A DNA stretch of 23,272 nucleotides from a virus. Under the pieces are notes generated by a model. The model was not told the DNA's origin. It was given only the letters and a program-made list of their open reading frames with translations, and ran no database searches. Shown in pieces: positions 13,539 to 21,671 of the stretch (its first letter is position 1; each line of letters begins with the position of its first letter). The stretch covers positions 1 to 23,272 of IMG/VR virus record IMGVR_UViG_3300021182_000034; one strand, given 5' to 3'. Position numbers and translations under genes: made by a program.

Positions 13539-13868
13539 ATGGCAACGACTAAGAGCGAAAACTTTTGGGCTTCAGCCTCAGTAGGAGCAACGACTCGTTG
13601 GATTCACATTGATGCTGGTAACACTGGTCGTATTAAGATTGCTCCAAGAGCTGGTAATCGTATCGTCTTATGCAACGTAGTGGTGAACACTTCCGGAGCA
13701 TCTGGTACTACTATTCTCAGTGATTCTAAGAACGGGGTAATTGCGTCTTTGAAGGCAAGCGTTCAGGAGAAGGACTATCACTACCAACTTCCTGTCTCTT
13801 GGAATAGTTCGCTCTACATTGACAACACTAGTGGGTCCGACCTTACAATAATGTTTATAAACTATTAA
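13539..13868 (+). CDS. Small beta-structured virion protein, copy 2 of a tandem pair
   Basis: Also 109 residues, beginning three bases after the stop of copy 1 with no clear Shine-Dalgarno sequence. Translation is therefore probably coupled to copy 1, which would keep the two products in a fixed ratio. The shared motifs (W-I-H-I-x-A-G-N-T-G-R, L-S-D-S-K-N-G-V-I-A-S, S-L-Y-I-D-N, D-L-T-I-M-F) show an old tandem duplication. The sequences have diverged widely elsewhere, especially at the N-terminus and residues 72-88. Two diverged copies of equal length suggest hetero-oligomers or two adjoining virion positions. Confidence 0.7.
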   Translation: MATTKSENFWASASVGATTRWIHIDAGNTGRIKIAPRAGNRIVLCNVVVNTSGASGTTILSDSKNGVIASLKASVQEKDYHYQLPVSWNSSLYIDNTSGSDLTIMFINY

Positions 13869-13877
13869 GGAGAGACT

Positions 13878-14009
13878 ATGACTTGTATCAAATGTAGCAA
13901 AGAGTTTACCGAGGACGAAGGGTATATTAATTGTGATATTTGCGGAGATTTCTGCAGCGAAGGGTGCTTTAACACCTATCACGACGAACATCCCCACACT
14001 AAGGAATAA
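13878..14009 (+). CDS. 43-residue zinc-binding protein
   Basis: ATG 13878 to TAA 14007-14009, with AAGGAG nine bases upstream in the short gap after the preceding stop. The 43 residues include six cysteines (C3, C6, C19, C22, C26, C30) and histidines 35, 38 and 40. They are arranged as C-x2-C, twelve residues, C-x2-C, C-x3-C, H-x2-H, so two small zinc sites are possible, similar to a short treble-clef or zinc-finger module. It is the last gene before a strong terminator. A nucleic-acid or protein-binding role is inference. Confidence 0.7.
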   Translation: MTCIKCSKEFTEDEGYINCDICGDFCSEGCFNTYHDEHPHTKE

Positions 14010-14017
14010 ACCTAGGG

Positions 14018-14039
14018 AAGACCCTCCGGGGTCTTTTTT
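14018..14039 (+). terminator. Strong intrinsic terminator closing the structural operon
   Basis: AAGACCC (14018-14024), loop TCCG, GGGTCTT (14029-14035), continued by T to 14039. This is a seven-base-pair GC-rich stem with a TTTTTT tract and a four-base loop, starting nine bases after the stop of the zinc protein. Confidence 0.85.
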
Positions 14040-14041
14040 AG

Positions 14042-14070
14042 TTGACAGCGTAAGAATTACTTATTACCCT
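14042..14070 (+). promoter_or_regulatory. Candidate promoter of the glycosyltransferase operon
   Basis: A perfect -35 TTGACA (14042-14047) begins two bases after the terminator T run. At 17 bases spacing the -10 is TACCCT (14065-14070), a poor match of three of six. Its location between terminator and operon, with about 20 bases from the -10 to the first ATG, is the main support. A weak -10 suggests low or activated expression. Confidence 0.45.
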
Positions 14071-14089
14071 ATAGAAAACGAGGAATCAC

Positions 14090-15373
14090 ATGGAACGAAC
14101 GGTCTGCATTCTCACGAACTTTAAGGGGTACCTCAAGTCATATAGTCCGATTATCGTTGTCGGGGAACAAATCAAGATGCTAAAGCGAGCCGGTATTAAC
14201 CCGGTTTTAATTGTCTCTGACGGCTGGAACCCACCGGAGGATTCTATCTTCTCCTCAGTTGAGACGAGGCGTATCGAGCCAGCTCACGTCTATAACGAGC
14301 CTTCCGAGTTCTCTGATACCGACCTAGAAGAGATCGAGAAGATCTATTCAGACTTAAATGAGATTCTTCCCGATAACGCAGTAGTTATCACCCATGACCT
14401 TATCTTCCTGCCTGACTACGTGAAGCACAACGTAGCTGCTCGCAGGATCGCTGAAGAGCGTCCTTCGATCCGTTGGATCCACTGGGTCCACTCAGCCACC
14501 TCACCCGGCTCACTTATTCGTGAGCGTTCGATGTACGGCGAGAAGTATCTTGAGTTACTCTCGACGAAGTTCCCCCACTCAATCGTGGCCTTCCCGAATG
14601 CCTACTCGATCCCGCGCGTAGCTAGGAACTTCGGTTACGAGGAAGACGAGGTAGTAGAGGTACCCCACTCATTTGACCCCACTGAGGGGATGTCAGCTCT
14701 CGTTCGTAAGCTCTACGATGATGCTCGTCTTGGAGATGCAGATATTATCATGGTTTACCCAGCTCGGCTCGACCGGGGCAAGAACTTAGAAGCCAATATC
14801 CGCTTTATTGCCGGATGCCATGAGAAGGGTCTAGATGCCAGATTTATCGTCTGTGACTTCCAGTCTACTGGCGATGATAAGGTCGTCTACCGTGAGGATC
14901 TTAAGAAACTAGCTGCCGAGCTTGGCGTAGGAGATGAGGTCTTCTTTATCTCAGAGGTCGACTCAGCTACGAATATGGAGATCCCACACTCAATGGTTAT
15001 GGAACTCTTTACCCTCTCGAATGTCTTTATGATGCCTTCGAAGTCCGAGACCTACTCTCTTGTTACGCAGGAGGCTATGTCGCGCGGTAACTTCTGTATC
15101 ATTAACCACGACTTCGCTCCCTTCCGCCAGATCTTCGGTGAGAACGCTATCTACCGCCAGTTTGGATCTAACATTGGCTTCGATGGACATGACGGTGAGA
15201 TTACAACTACATTCTCAGATATTAATGCCTATTACCGTGATATGGCGACGAATGTTAAATACTGGCTTGAGCACGACAAAGTAATCGCAGCTAAGACCTG
15301 GGTGAGAAAGGAACGCAATCCCGATGCGGTATTCCGGAACTACCTAGAGCCATTACTGTACTTGGAGGACTAG
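14090..15373 (+). CDS. GT4-type glycosyltransferase (GT-B fold)
   Basis: A 427-residue protein with GAGGAA before ATG 14090. The N-terminal Rossmann half starts with V-C-I-L-T-N-F. The C-terminal half begins at the M-V-Y-P-A-R-L-D-R-G-K-N motif (221-232), where R and K bind the nucleotide sugar phosphates. It has the E-x7-E motif at E320 and E328 (S-E-T-Y-S-L-V-T-Q-E-A-M-S-R-G). These are hallmarks of retaining GT4 transferases using activated sugars such as UDP- or GDP-linked donors. First gene of the eleven-gene operon. No membrane segment is seen, so it is cytoplasmic. Donor and acceptor cannot be told from sequence. Confidence 0.85.
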   Translation: MERTVCILTNFKGYLKSYSPIIVVGEQIKMLKRAGINPVLIVSDGWNPPEDSIFSSVETRRIEPAHVYNEPSEFSDTDLEEIEKIYSDLNEILPDNAVVITHDLIFLPDYVKHNVAARRIAEERPSIRWIHWVHSATSPGSLIRERSMYGEKYLELLSTKFPHSIVAFPNAYSIPRVARNFGYEEDEVVEVPHSFDPTEGMSALVRKLYDDARLGDADIIMVYPARLDRGKNLEANIRFIAGCHEKGLDARFIVCDFQSTGDDKVVYREDLKKLAAELGVGDEVFFISEVDSATNMEIPHSMVMELFTLSNVFMMPSKSETYSLVTQEAMSRGNFCIINHDFAPFRQIFGENAIYRQFGSNIGFDGHDGEITTTFSDINAYYRDMATNVKYWLEHDKVIAAKTWVRKERNPDAVFRNYLEPLLYLED

Positions 15374-16200
15374 TGAACACTTTTTCGATCGTAATACCCG
15401 TATACTCCGGATCTGTAAACAACGACATTCACTTCCGAGGCTATACCGTCCAGCGAGCGATCAAGTCGATCATGAATCAGCAGTACCCCCACTGGGAGCT
15501 CATCTTAGTAGATGATGGATGCGCGGACGGCTTTACCCCCGGAGTCTTGGACAAATTTGCCGAACAAGACTCTAGGATTAAGGTCATCCACAAGGATAAT
15601 GAAGCCCGGGCTATTGCTCGGAATGTCGGCATGGAGGCGGCTACAAATGATTGGATCTGTTGGCTTGATAGTGATGATGAGTATGCTAGTAATTATCTGC
15701 GTGAGCTTGATCGGGCTATTACTCTACATCCTGATTACCAGATCTTTAACTTTGGATCCCTCGTCTACCACGGAGACCTTAGATCAAGCATACGAGAAAC
15801 CTTCAAGCCAGATACTGAAGGACCTGGACACGTATGGTTTCGTGCTGGTGGTATCGGGGCTGGCTCCTTCATCTTTAAGAGGAGTCTATGGAATTCTGAT
15901 GCAAAGTACCGTATTCCGAATGAAGTTAACCCGTACCAGTTTGCAGCAGCATCTCGCATCGATCTTAAGTTCCCTGCAGGAACACCAGACATTGACGATC
16001 CTGAAGGTGCCTTTTCTGATGGAGTATACCGACACGGCCTATCACTTGGAAATCCGTGGGGAGACGACTATGCACAGTTCTACAAGCTCACCCGAGACAA
16101 TCACAGTCTGCCACTAGATATGCTTCTCTACATCCAGTACGTACGTTCTACAGAAGACTACGACTACTATGGTGAGATCTACCGCCCGGGGGACCTATGA
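15373..16200 (+). CDS. GT2-type glycosyltransferase (GT-A fold)
   Basis: A 275-residue protein from GTG 15373, with GGAGG four bases upstream, sharing one base with the preceding stop. It shows the GT2 layout: F-S-I-V-I-P-V-Y strand (4-11), V-D-D-G (46-49) for nucleotide binding, A-R-N-x-G (82-86) and the metal-binding L-D-S-D-D-E-Y (98-104). The end past residue 200 is acidic and aromatic, perhaps an acceptor site. It would transfer a single sugar with inversion. No membrane helices are seen, unlike processive GT2 synthases. Confidence 0.88.
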   Translation: MNTFSIVIPVYSGSVNNDIHFRGYTVQRAIKSIMNQQYPHWELILVDDGCADGFTPGVLDKFAEQDSRIKVIHKDNEARAIARNVGMEAATNDWICWLDSDDEYASNYLRELDRAITLHPDYQIFNFGSLVYHGDLRSSIRETFKPDTEGPGHVWFRAGGIGAGSFIFKRSLWNSDAKYRIPNEVNPYQFAAASRIDLKFPAGTPDIDDPEGAFSDGVYRHGLSLGNPWGDDYAQFYKLTRDNHSLPLDMLLYIQYVRSTEDYDYYGEIYRPGDL

Positions 16201-16967
16201 TCTACCGCATTGATATTGTCATGGTGACATGGAATCGTCCTGATCTTACGTTTAAGGCAATTGAGGCAATTCATAAGAACACCGACCACGATCACTACCG
16301 TTTAATTGTCGTAGATAACGGATCCGAGTTTGAGATGGTCCGTCAGCTTAGACAGCGACAAGATCGAGGTTTAATCGATACTTTGATCCTAAATGAGACC
16401 AACCTGGGCTTAGAGCCCGCTAGGAACCAAGGATTAGCTAGTGTTGACTCAGATCTCTTTATATGTGCTGATAATGACTGCCTACCTCAGCCTAGAGTAG
16501 ATGGTAAGGACTGGATCGAGCTGTTAGTTAAATTAATGAAAGATAATCCCGACTACGCGGCTATCTCCTGTAGAACACAGGTGATGATCGGTACCGGTAA
16601 CATTTTTGAGGAGGCAGATCAAAATGAAGACGATATTGTTGAGTTCCCGCATCCAGGAGGTTCCCTTAGAATCATGCAAACAAGCGCAGTACGAAAAGCT
16701 GGTGGCTGGCGCGATGAAGTGGGCGGAAGAGGAACTGAAGAGCGCTATATTGGTGGACGACTACACGAACTGGGTCTCAAGACAGGATTCGCAGCTAAGA
16801 TTAAAACACTCCATCTCTTTGGAGATCGTACCAAGGGAACTGACCGCTGGGGATACCCTGAGGACTTCAGACCAGAGGATACAGGACATTCTGACATCTG
16901 GCACCCAGCTTTAGCTAATGGTGATGATCCAGAGGAAATAAAAAAGTATGTTGTCGATAATAGTTAA
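16197..16967 (+). CDS. GT2-type glycosyltransferase
   Basis: A 256-residue protein overlapping the previous stop by four bases (ATGA), with GGGGGA upstream. The GT-A motifs are I-V-M-V-T-W-N-R (7-14), V-V-D-N-G-S (38-43), N-L-G-L-E-P-A-R-N-Q-G (69-79, the segment characteristic of rhamnosyl- and related GT2 proteins) and the metal site A-D-N-D (91-94). A later G-G-W-R-D-E and G-R-G-T-E-E segment probably supplies the catalytic base. The donor sugar is unknown; resemblance to rhamnosyltransferases is only at the motif level. Confidence 0.87.
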   Translation: MIYRIDIVMVTWNRPDLTFKAIEAIHKNTDHDHYRLIVVDNGSEFEMVRQLRQRQDRGLIDTLILNETNLGLEPARNQGLASVDSDLFICADNDCLPQPRVDGKDWIELLVKLMKDNPDYAAISCRTQVMIGTGNIFEEADQNEDDIVEFPHPGGSLRIMQTSAVRKAGGWRDEVGGRGTEERYIGGRLHELGLKTGFAAKIKTLHLFGDRTKGTDRWGYPEDFRPEDTGHSDIWHPALANGDDPEEIKKYVVDNS

Positions 16968-17553
16968 AAACTCAACAATCCCAGTCTGGATTCACAAGAT
17001 CCTCGATCCTGAACTGGCTCAGATAGATCATGAGATTATCTTTACCAGAAATTGGGCTGAGGGTTTAAAACAAGCTAGAGGCGAATTCGTCTGTCTTGTA
17101 GATCGTACTTTTAATATCTCCCCCGGGTATTTTGAGAATCTCTACGAGATCATTGAAGATCACCCGACCTACAGGAAACTAGCGATGATCTCACCCTCTA
17201 CGGGCCTCACAAGCTGGCAGGAACGTATTTATGGGTATAAGTATGACAACAACGCTGTCGTCGCCCAGAAGAAGCCCAGTAGTCTCTCGCCGTATCCTAT
17301 TCAAATAGGCTATATGCCTGGTTCCCTTATCAGGCGTTCAGCATTAGGCTGGCTTGATCTAGATGCTAATACTAAGAATGAATCTATCGAATACTCCTTA
17401 AGATTCTGGGATAGGGGGCTAAGGCTCATCATGGATCCAAGATCTACTTACTATTCATTTACTCCAGATCTTGATCAAACCCACTATCTGAGTGAAGATC
17501 ATCGCTTAGAGGTCGATCGGCTTAAGAGTATGTTTGAGAAGGAGTTTATATGA
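16948..17553 (+). CDS. Degenerate GT2-like protein
   Basis: A 201-residue protein with an AGAGGA site about ten bases upstream, starting 20 bases inside the preceding gene. The beginning L-S-I-I-V-K-N-S and the pattern W-A-E-G-L-K-Q-A-R-G-E-F-V-C-L-V-D match the core of GT-A enzymes. At the metal site it has V-D-R-T-F (51-55), so the usual D-x-D is lost, and there is no V-D-D/N-G motif. The later Y-M-P-G-S-L-I-R-R-S-A-L-G-W-L-D-L fits the family's acceptor-side strand. It is shorter than its neighbours. Either a metal-independent enzyme, a partner subunit of an active transferase, or inactive. Confidence 0.65.
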   Translation: MLSIIVKNSTIPVWIHKILDPELAQIDHEIIFTRNWAEGLKQARGEFVCLVDRTFNISPGYFENLYEIIEDHPTYRKLAMISPSTGLTSWQERIYGYKYDNNAVVAQKKPSSLSPYPIQIGYMPGSLIRRSALGWLDLDANTKNESIEYSLRFWDRGLRLIMDPRSTYYSFTPDLDQTHYLSEDHRLEVDRLKSMFEKEFI

Positions 17554-17759
17554 TCCCCCCAAAGTACCTAAAGCCTGATACTTGGCCTCATATGTTCTTG
17601 CCATCTAGCCCAGACTTCTTTGATGCAGTAGGTACAAGGATGCACTACATGAAATGTAAGTATTGCCCTAAAACCTATGTTTACGGCAAGGAGGAGCGTC
17701 CGATGGAGCCTTGTCCGGTAAGAACTGATAAAAGCGAATATGCGAGGATACTACGATGA
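17550..17759 (+). CDS. Small zinc-binding protein within the glycan operon
   Basis: A 69-residue protein with AAGGAG five bases before ATG 17550, overlapping both neighbours by four bases. The N-terminal 30 residues are Pro- and aromatic-rich. Then C-K-Y-C and, about 17 residues on, a C-P-V-R segment give three cysteines, with histidines nearby (M-H-Y-M-K-C), enough for one zinc site. It may scaffold the enzymes or bind a substrate. No family is recognised. Confidence 0.6.
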   Translation: MIPPKYLKPDTWPHMFLPSSPDFFDAVGTRMHYMKCKYCPKTYVYGKEERPMEPCPVRTDKSEYARILR

Positions 17760-18376
17760 ATGACAACTATTGGGATGAGCTTATGGGTACTGACGAGGGT
17801 GCAGCAAGTTACATGGATCTCTACGGAGAAGGTCCGGGTTGTGAGACTAGACTCACGATTGGTAACTTTATCAATGACGGGGAATCTGTCTTAGATGTCG
17901 GGTGTGGCCCGGGCTGGAACTACGACCACTTCAGGGAGTATGGCCCAAAGGTCGATAATTATCTTGGCTTAGACTATTCGCATCGTTTTGTGCGTGTAGC
18001 CAACAAGAGAAACCCTGGTCACTACCAGTTAGGAGACTGTCGTGCTCTAGAACAGCCAGACGGCTCGTATGACGTGGTTTTGCTCCAGGATGTACTAGAA
18101 CACACCAATGGGTACGAGAAGCCTGTTACAGAGGCTCTACGCGTGGCAAAAAATCGAGTCATCGTTACATTTTGGCGAATGCATGGAGAAACCACCACAA
18201 AGACCAACGATGATGGTAAGGACGGCTACGGGAGCGACTACAACCAACGAGAGTGGGAAGATTACCTCAATAGCCTAGAAGCAGATGATATGATTGGGTC
18301 ATGGCACCAGACCGAGAGCAGCCCAGAGGCTAATCGCTACCATCAGTTTTATATACTAGAGAAAGAAGGCTTATAA
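17756..18376 (+). CDS. SAM-dependent methyltransferase
   Basis: A 206-residue class I methyltransferase, the usual length for this group. Motif I is V-L-D-V-G-C-G-P-G (45-53), the SAM glycine loop. The acidic residue after the second strand is D73 in Y-L-G-L-D-Y-S. Motif II/III are G-D-C-R-A-L-E (93-99) and Y-D-V-V-L-L-Q-D-V-L-E-H (105-116). GAGGA before the ATG and a four-base overlap with the upstream gene place it in the operon. Given the neighbours, methylation of a sugar hydroxyl, for instance as a chain-end cap, is likely. Methylation of protein or a small molecule cannot be excluded. Confidence 0.85.
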   Translation: MNDNYWDELMGTDEGAASYMDLYGEGPGCETRLTIGNFINDGESVLDVGCGPGWNYDHFREYGPKVDNYLGLDYSHRFVRVANKRNPGHYQLGDCRALEQPDGSYDVVLLQDVLEHTNGYEKPVTEALRVAKNRVIVTFWRMHGETTTKTNDDGKDGYGSDYNQREWEDYLNSLEADDMIGSWHQTESSPEANRYHQFYILEKEGL

Positions 18377-18984
18377 TGATTTTCGACTTTGACGACTTCG
18401 GTGCTAACCACGTAATCTCAGATCAGTGTCAGGGACATGACTGTAGAGACGCGCTTGATAAGCTTCACTACGTTAATCCGTACTTTAAGGTGACACTCTT
18501 CGCAATCCCGGCTCTTATGACCCTAGAACTCCTAGAATGGTGCGAAGCTAACAATAGCTGGGTAGAACTGGCTGTTCACGGCTGGAAGCATACTTCTAAC
18601 TACGAGGCTGACAAGTGGACGAAGGAAGAGGCTCTTGAAGTGCTCAGGCACCCGATGGTTGAGCAGTACTTCGTAAAGATCTTCAAAGCTCCGGGTTGGC
18701 AGATCTCAGAGGGCTGCTATGAGGCTCTCGTCGAAGAGGGCTGGGCAGTAGCTGACCAGGGTTACAACGATAACCGCCGCCCAGGAAGCCTACCTGCCTA
18801 CATCAACCGTGACGGCACCTTCTTCGCCTACAACGGTGACTCAGGTACTCAGGAGGTAGAAACACCCGCCTGGCATGGCCACACCTGGAACTGCGTAGGT
18901 AATGGTATCTATGAGACCTACGATCAGGTAGCAGATCTGGTTAAGAACGCCGAGAGCTTCCAATTTGTCTCTGAGGTCCTCTAG
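18376..18984 (+). CDS. Polysaccharide deacetylase-like protein (NodB-type fold)
   Basis: A 202-residue protein whose ATG shares a base with the upstream stop (TAATG). It begins directly with F-D-F-D-D-F-G (3-9), like the T-F-D-D motif 1 with the catalytic and metal Asp pair. Motif 2 is A-V-H-G-W-K-H (66-72), the H-x3-H metal ligands of carbohydrate esterase family 4. K-A-P-G-W-Q (104-109) corresponds to the R-x-P motif 3. The chain is short for the family and the C-terminal His motif is not obvious; H166 or H168-type residues could substitute. It would remove acetyl groups from N-acetyl sugars, or act on another glycan bond. Cytoplasmic location (no signal peptide) argues for action during glycan synthesis, not on the finished cell wall. 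Confidence 0.7.
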   Translation: MIFDFDDFGANHVISDQCQGHDCRDALDKLHYVNPYFKVTLFAIPALMTLELLEWCEANNSWVELAVHGWKHTSNYEADKWTKEEALEVLRHPMVEQYFVKIFKAPGWQISEGCYEALVEEGWAVADQGYNDNRRPGSLPAYINRDGTFFAYNGDSGTQEVETPAWHGHTWNCVGNGIYETYDQVADLVKNAESFQFVSEVL

Positions 18985-19823
18985 TGGAAGCCGTTACGAT
19001 CATTCCGACACTTCCTAAAAACAAAGCCTACGTAGAGCTCTGTGTACGAAGTCTTCTTGATACCACGAATATGTTAATCATGGTCGTCGTGAACTCGGAG
19101 AATCCAGAAGAGTTAGAAGAGTACGATCTAGACATTGAGGACGTAAGACTCATCATCGTTAGGGTCCCAAAACAGGGTCAATGCCATGCGGTCAATACAG
19201 GCGTGAAAATGCTCAAAAAGAGCGTCGATTACATCTTTATCTCCAATGATGATATGTACTATGCCCCAGGTTGGCTACAAATCCCAGATAAGAGTGATTA
19301 CCTATGCTGGTCGCCTAATCTAGTAGAACCGACTAATAATCTAGGTTCAGCTCCCCCGTTCTTAAAACTAGATGCGGGCTTTACTCTAGATGAGTTTGAT
19401 ATTGAGAAAGTAGATGAGTTTGTAAAAAATCAGGTAACGTATGCTAACGAACCAGACGAAACGGGTTTTAACTTCCCGGTCTTTATTAAGAAAGATCTCT
19501 GGGACATGATCGGCGGGTATGATGAGTTCTACGACCCTTGGGGTTCTAACTCTGACACGGATCTTCAGACATTGATTGAACTTGCAGGTGTTCAGCCAAT
19601 GAGGAACCGTGATTCGCTGGTTTACCACTTCTCGAATAAGTCAGATACCTTTGACCGTACTCACCAGGATGCGTGGCAGAGGAACTTCGATTACTATCGG
19701 GAGAAGTTCGGCTACACCCGTGACGATGAGCCTAAGCCTAATACGTGGATGGCTACAGGCATGGTTAATCGTGAGAAGCTAATCTTCCACCCGGACTGGG
19801 AGGATGAACATGCGAGTTCTTAG
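18984..19823 (+). CDS. GT2-like glycosyltransferase
   Basis: A 279-residue protein from GTG 18984 with GAGG upstream and a one-base overlap with the previous gene. GT-A features are V-T-I-I-P-T-L (4-10), a Q-G-Q-C-H-A-V-N-T-G segment (64-73) in place of the usual A-R-N-x-G, and the metal-binding S-N-D-D-M-Y-Y (87-93). The second half has G-F-N-F-P-V-F-I-K-K-D-L-W-D-M-I-G-G-Y-D-E followed by an S-D-T-D-L segment, the acceptor and catalytic-base region. Sugar unknown. Confidence 0.82.
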   Translation: MEAVTIIPTLPKNKAYVELCVRSLLDTTNMLIMVVVNSENPEELEEYDLDIEDVRLIIVRVPKQGQCHAVNTGVKMLKKSVDYIFISNDDMYYAPGWLQIPDKSDYLCWSPNLVEPTNNLGSAPPFLKLDAGFTLDEFDIEKVDEFVKNQVTYANEPDETGFNFPVFIKKDLWDMIGGYDEFYDPWGSNSDTDLQTLIELAGVQPMRNRDSLVYHFSNKSDTFDRTHQDAWQRNFDYYREKFGYTRDDEPKPNTWMATGMVNREKLIFHPDWEDEHASS

Positions 19824-20706
19824 TATTGGGAACTTCACTACAGGCTGGGACGGTTCAATTTGTGATGAGGAGCATATTGCAAAGGCCCTAGAAGAATTTG
19901 GTGTTGAGGTTATAAGGTTTCAGCGTGAGAATCAGGTATCAGGAGGCTATAAGCATCCTAGTGCCTACCTAGACATAGACTTTGTACTACTAGCGCAATG
20001 GGATGGTTATGACGCTGACTTTATTAAAAGTCTACAAAAACCATTAGTCTACTGGGCATTCGATTATCAGGCAGACGGCCAAGAATGGCATGAGAAGCTT
20101 ATAGCAGCCTCGGATCTCTACTTGAGTAAGAGAATAGCTGATTCTAGGTATCCCAACTGGCGGTGGCTCTCACAGGACTTCGCTCCGAGCTTCCTGCATC
20201 CATTTGATGAGGTAGAGCAGGATATTGACGTTCTCTTTACTGGAACCTATATCGACTATGCGACTGAGCGTAATAGTCTACTAAAACTAGTAGATGATAA
20301 CTTTAATCTAACCATTCACTCTATTACACCAGATAGGTTTATAGAGCAGGGCTTTAAGAATGTTCATGGCCCCATTGTAGATCATGGGCTCCCTGAACTA
20401 TATGCCAGGGCTAAGATCAACCTCTCGCTAGACGCTGTAGTTGAGGCTGGGTACTGGAGTGATAGAAACTTCCAAATTATGAGATGTAGAGGGTTTGTCC
20501 TATTCAGATACGTTCCTCTATCCGAGGCCACCTTTAAAGATGGAGTAATGTACTTCTATCACGGAGCTGACTTGTTAGAGAAGATAGCCCTGTATCTAAA
20601 CCATGACGAGGAAAGAAAAACGATAGCGCAGGAAGGTTTCTTTATGTCTGAGACTGCGTGGTCGCGTGTTCAAGAGTTACTTATTATCGTAGGAAGCGTT
20701 CTGTGA
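19810..20706 (+). CDS. CgeB-like glycosyltransferase (GT-B)
   Basis: A 298-residue protein. I choose ATG 19810 over the ATG two codons earlier because GGGAGG (19798-19802) is at a usable distance. The pattern is that of the CgeB/YkvP group of GT-B transferases: V-L-S-I-G-N (3-8), K-P-L-V-Y-W-A-F-D (77-85), D-V-L-F-T-G-T-Y (140-147), L-P-E-L-Y-A-R-A-K-I-N-L-S (194-206), then N-F-Q-I-M-R-C-R-G-F-V-L (220-231). This group is named from Bacillus spore-coat proteins and includes enzymes that modify proteins or spore surfaces. Sugar and target here are unknown. Confidence 0.78.
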   Translation: MRVLSIGNFTTGWDGSICDEEHIAKALEEFGVEVIRFQRENQVSGGYKHPSAYLDIDFVLLAQWDGYDADFIKSLQKPLVYWAFDYQADGQEWHEKLIAASDLYLSKRIADSRYPNWRWLSQDFAPSFLHPFDEVEQDIDVLFTGTYIDYATERNSLLKLVDDNFNLTIHSITPDRFIEQGFKNVHGPIVDHGLPELYARAKINLSLDAVVEAGYWSDRNFQIMRCRGFVLFRYVPLSEATFKDGVMYFYHGADLLEKIALYLNHDEERKTIAQEGFFMSETAWSRVQELLIIVGSVL

Positions 20707-21671
20707 AGATTGCGATCTTTGATCCCTATCGTGGTCGATTCACTAACGATATGGTGAATTGGTGGCGACGTGAGGGTCATGAGGTTAAGACTGATCTTTA
20801 CTACGATCCAGAGCTAGTCTTATGGGCTGATCTTGTTTGGTTTGATACCTGTGACAATAATATCAAGTCTGCCACTAATCCCGGTGAGGCTATCCTCGGG
20901 GCTAAGTTCTTCAATAATACTGAGATCCCCTGGGATATGCATGAGATGGACCTAACGGGTAAGACTATCGTTTGTCGGCCGATTGATATTGAAGTCTGGC
21001 AAGGCCATCACGCGGACGCGCGCATCTGGGATCTCGTCGATCACTGTATCTTTATTGCTCCTCATATTAGAGATCTAATGATGGCCGACTCAAGACCGCA
21101 GGAATCTGATATGAAGATTCACGTTATCCCGTGTGGAGTGGAGTTATCACGCTGGACATATAAAGAGCGTACACCTGGTAAGAAGGTAGCTATCGTAGCT
21201 GAACGATGGGTATCTAAAGGTACGGATTATATTATTCAGTTAGCTATGATGTTGCCTACTTATGAGTTCCACTGGCTTGGAACAGATAATGATTACAACT
21301 GGGAAGCTGAATACCTAAGAGATAAGATTGCTAAGAAGTGTCCTAACATCATTCTTCATGAGGAATATGTTGAGGATTTAGATGAGTGGCTAGATGACAA
21401 GGACTATCTCCTCTCAGCCTCTCATAAGGAGGCTTTTGGCTATTCTATCGCTGAGGCTATGGCTAAAGGGATTAAGCCTATCGTCCATGAGTTCTACGGC
21501 TTTGAGCCCTTGTGGGGTGACTCAGGGTACACCTGGGCTACTCTTCAGGAGGCTTATGATCTTATTACTAAGTATGACTACTACTCCTCTGATTACCTGC
21601 ATTACCTAACTAAGAAGGGTTATACGACTGATCAGATGATGGAACGAATAATGGAGGCTATAAATGGATAA
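20703..21671 (+). CDS. GT4-type glycosyltransferase (GT-B fold)
   Basis: A 322-residue protein from GTG 20703, overlapping the upstream stop (GTGA); AGGAAG lies seven bases before. Motifs: I-P-C-G-V-E-L-S-R-W (142-151), the V-A-I-V-A-E-R-W-V-S-K-G-T-D donor-phosphate loop (162-175), F-H-W-L-G-T (189-194), and E-x7-E at E243 and E251 (K-E-A-F-G-Y-S-I-A-E-A-M-A-K-G). The N-terminal half has the M-K-I-A-I-F-D Rossmann start. A retaining GT4 enzyme with the same role type as the first gene of the operon, but clearly divergent in sequence. Confidence 0.85.
   Translation: MKIAIFDPYRGRFTNDMVNWWRREGHEVKTDLYYDPELVLWADLVWFDTCDNNIKSATNPGEAILGAKFFNNTEIPWDMHEMDLTGKTIVCRPIDIEVWQGHHADARIWDLVDHCIFIAPHIRDLMMADSRPQESDMKIHVIPCGVELSRWTYKERTPGKKVAIVAERWVSKGTDYIIQLAMMLPTYEFHWLGTDNDYNWEAEYLRDKIAKKCPNIILHEEYVEDLDEWLDDKDYLLSASHKEAFGYSIAEAMAKGIKPIVHEFYGFEPLWGDSGYTWATLQEAYDLITKYDYYSSDYLHYLTKKGYTTDQMMERIMEAING

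Noticed and set aside
15512-16117. 201-codon plus-strand frame within the GT2 gene at 15373-16200
   Set aside because: A shadow frame; the GT2 frame has clear motifs over the same span and this one has none.
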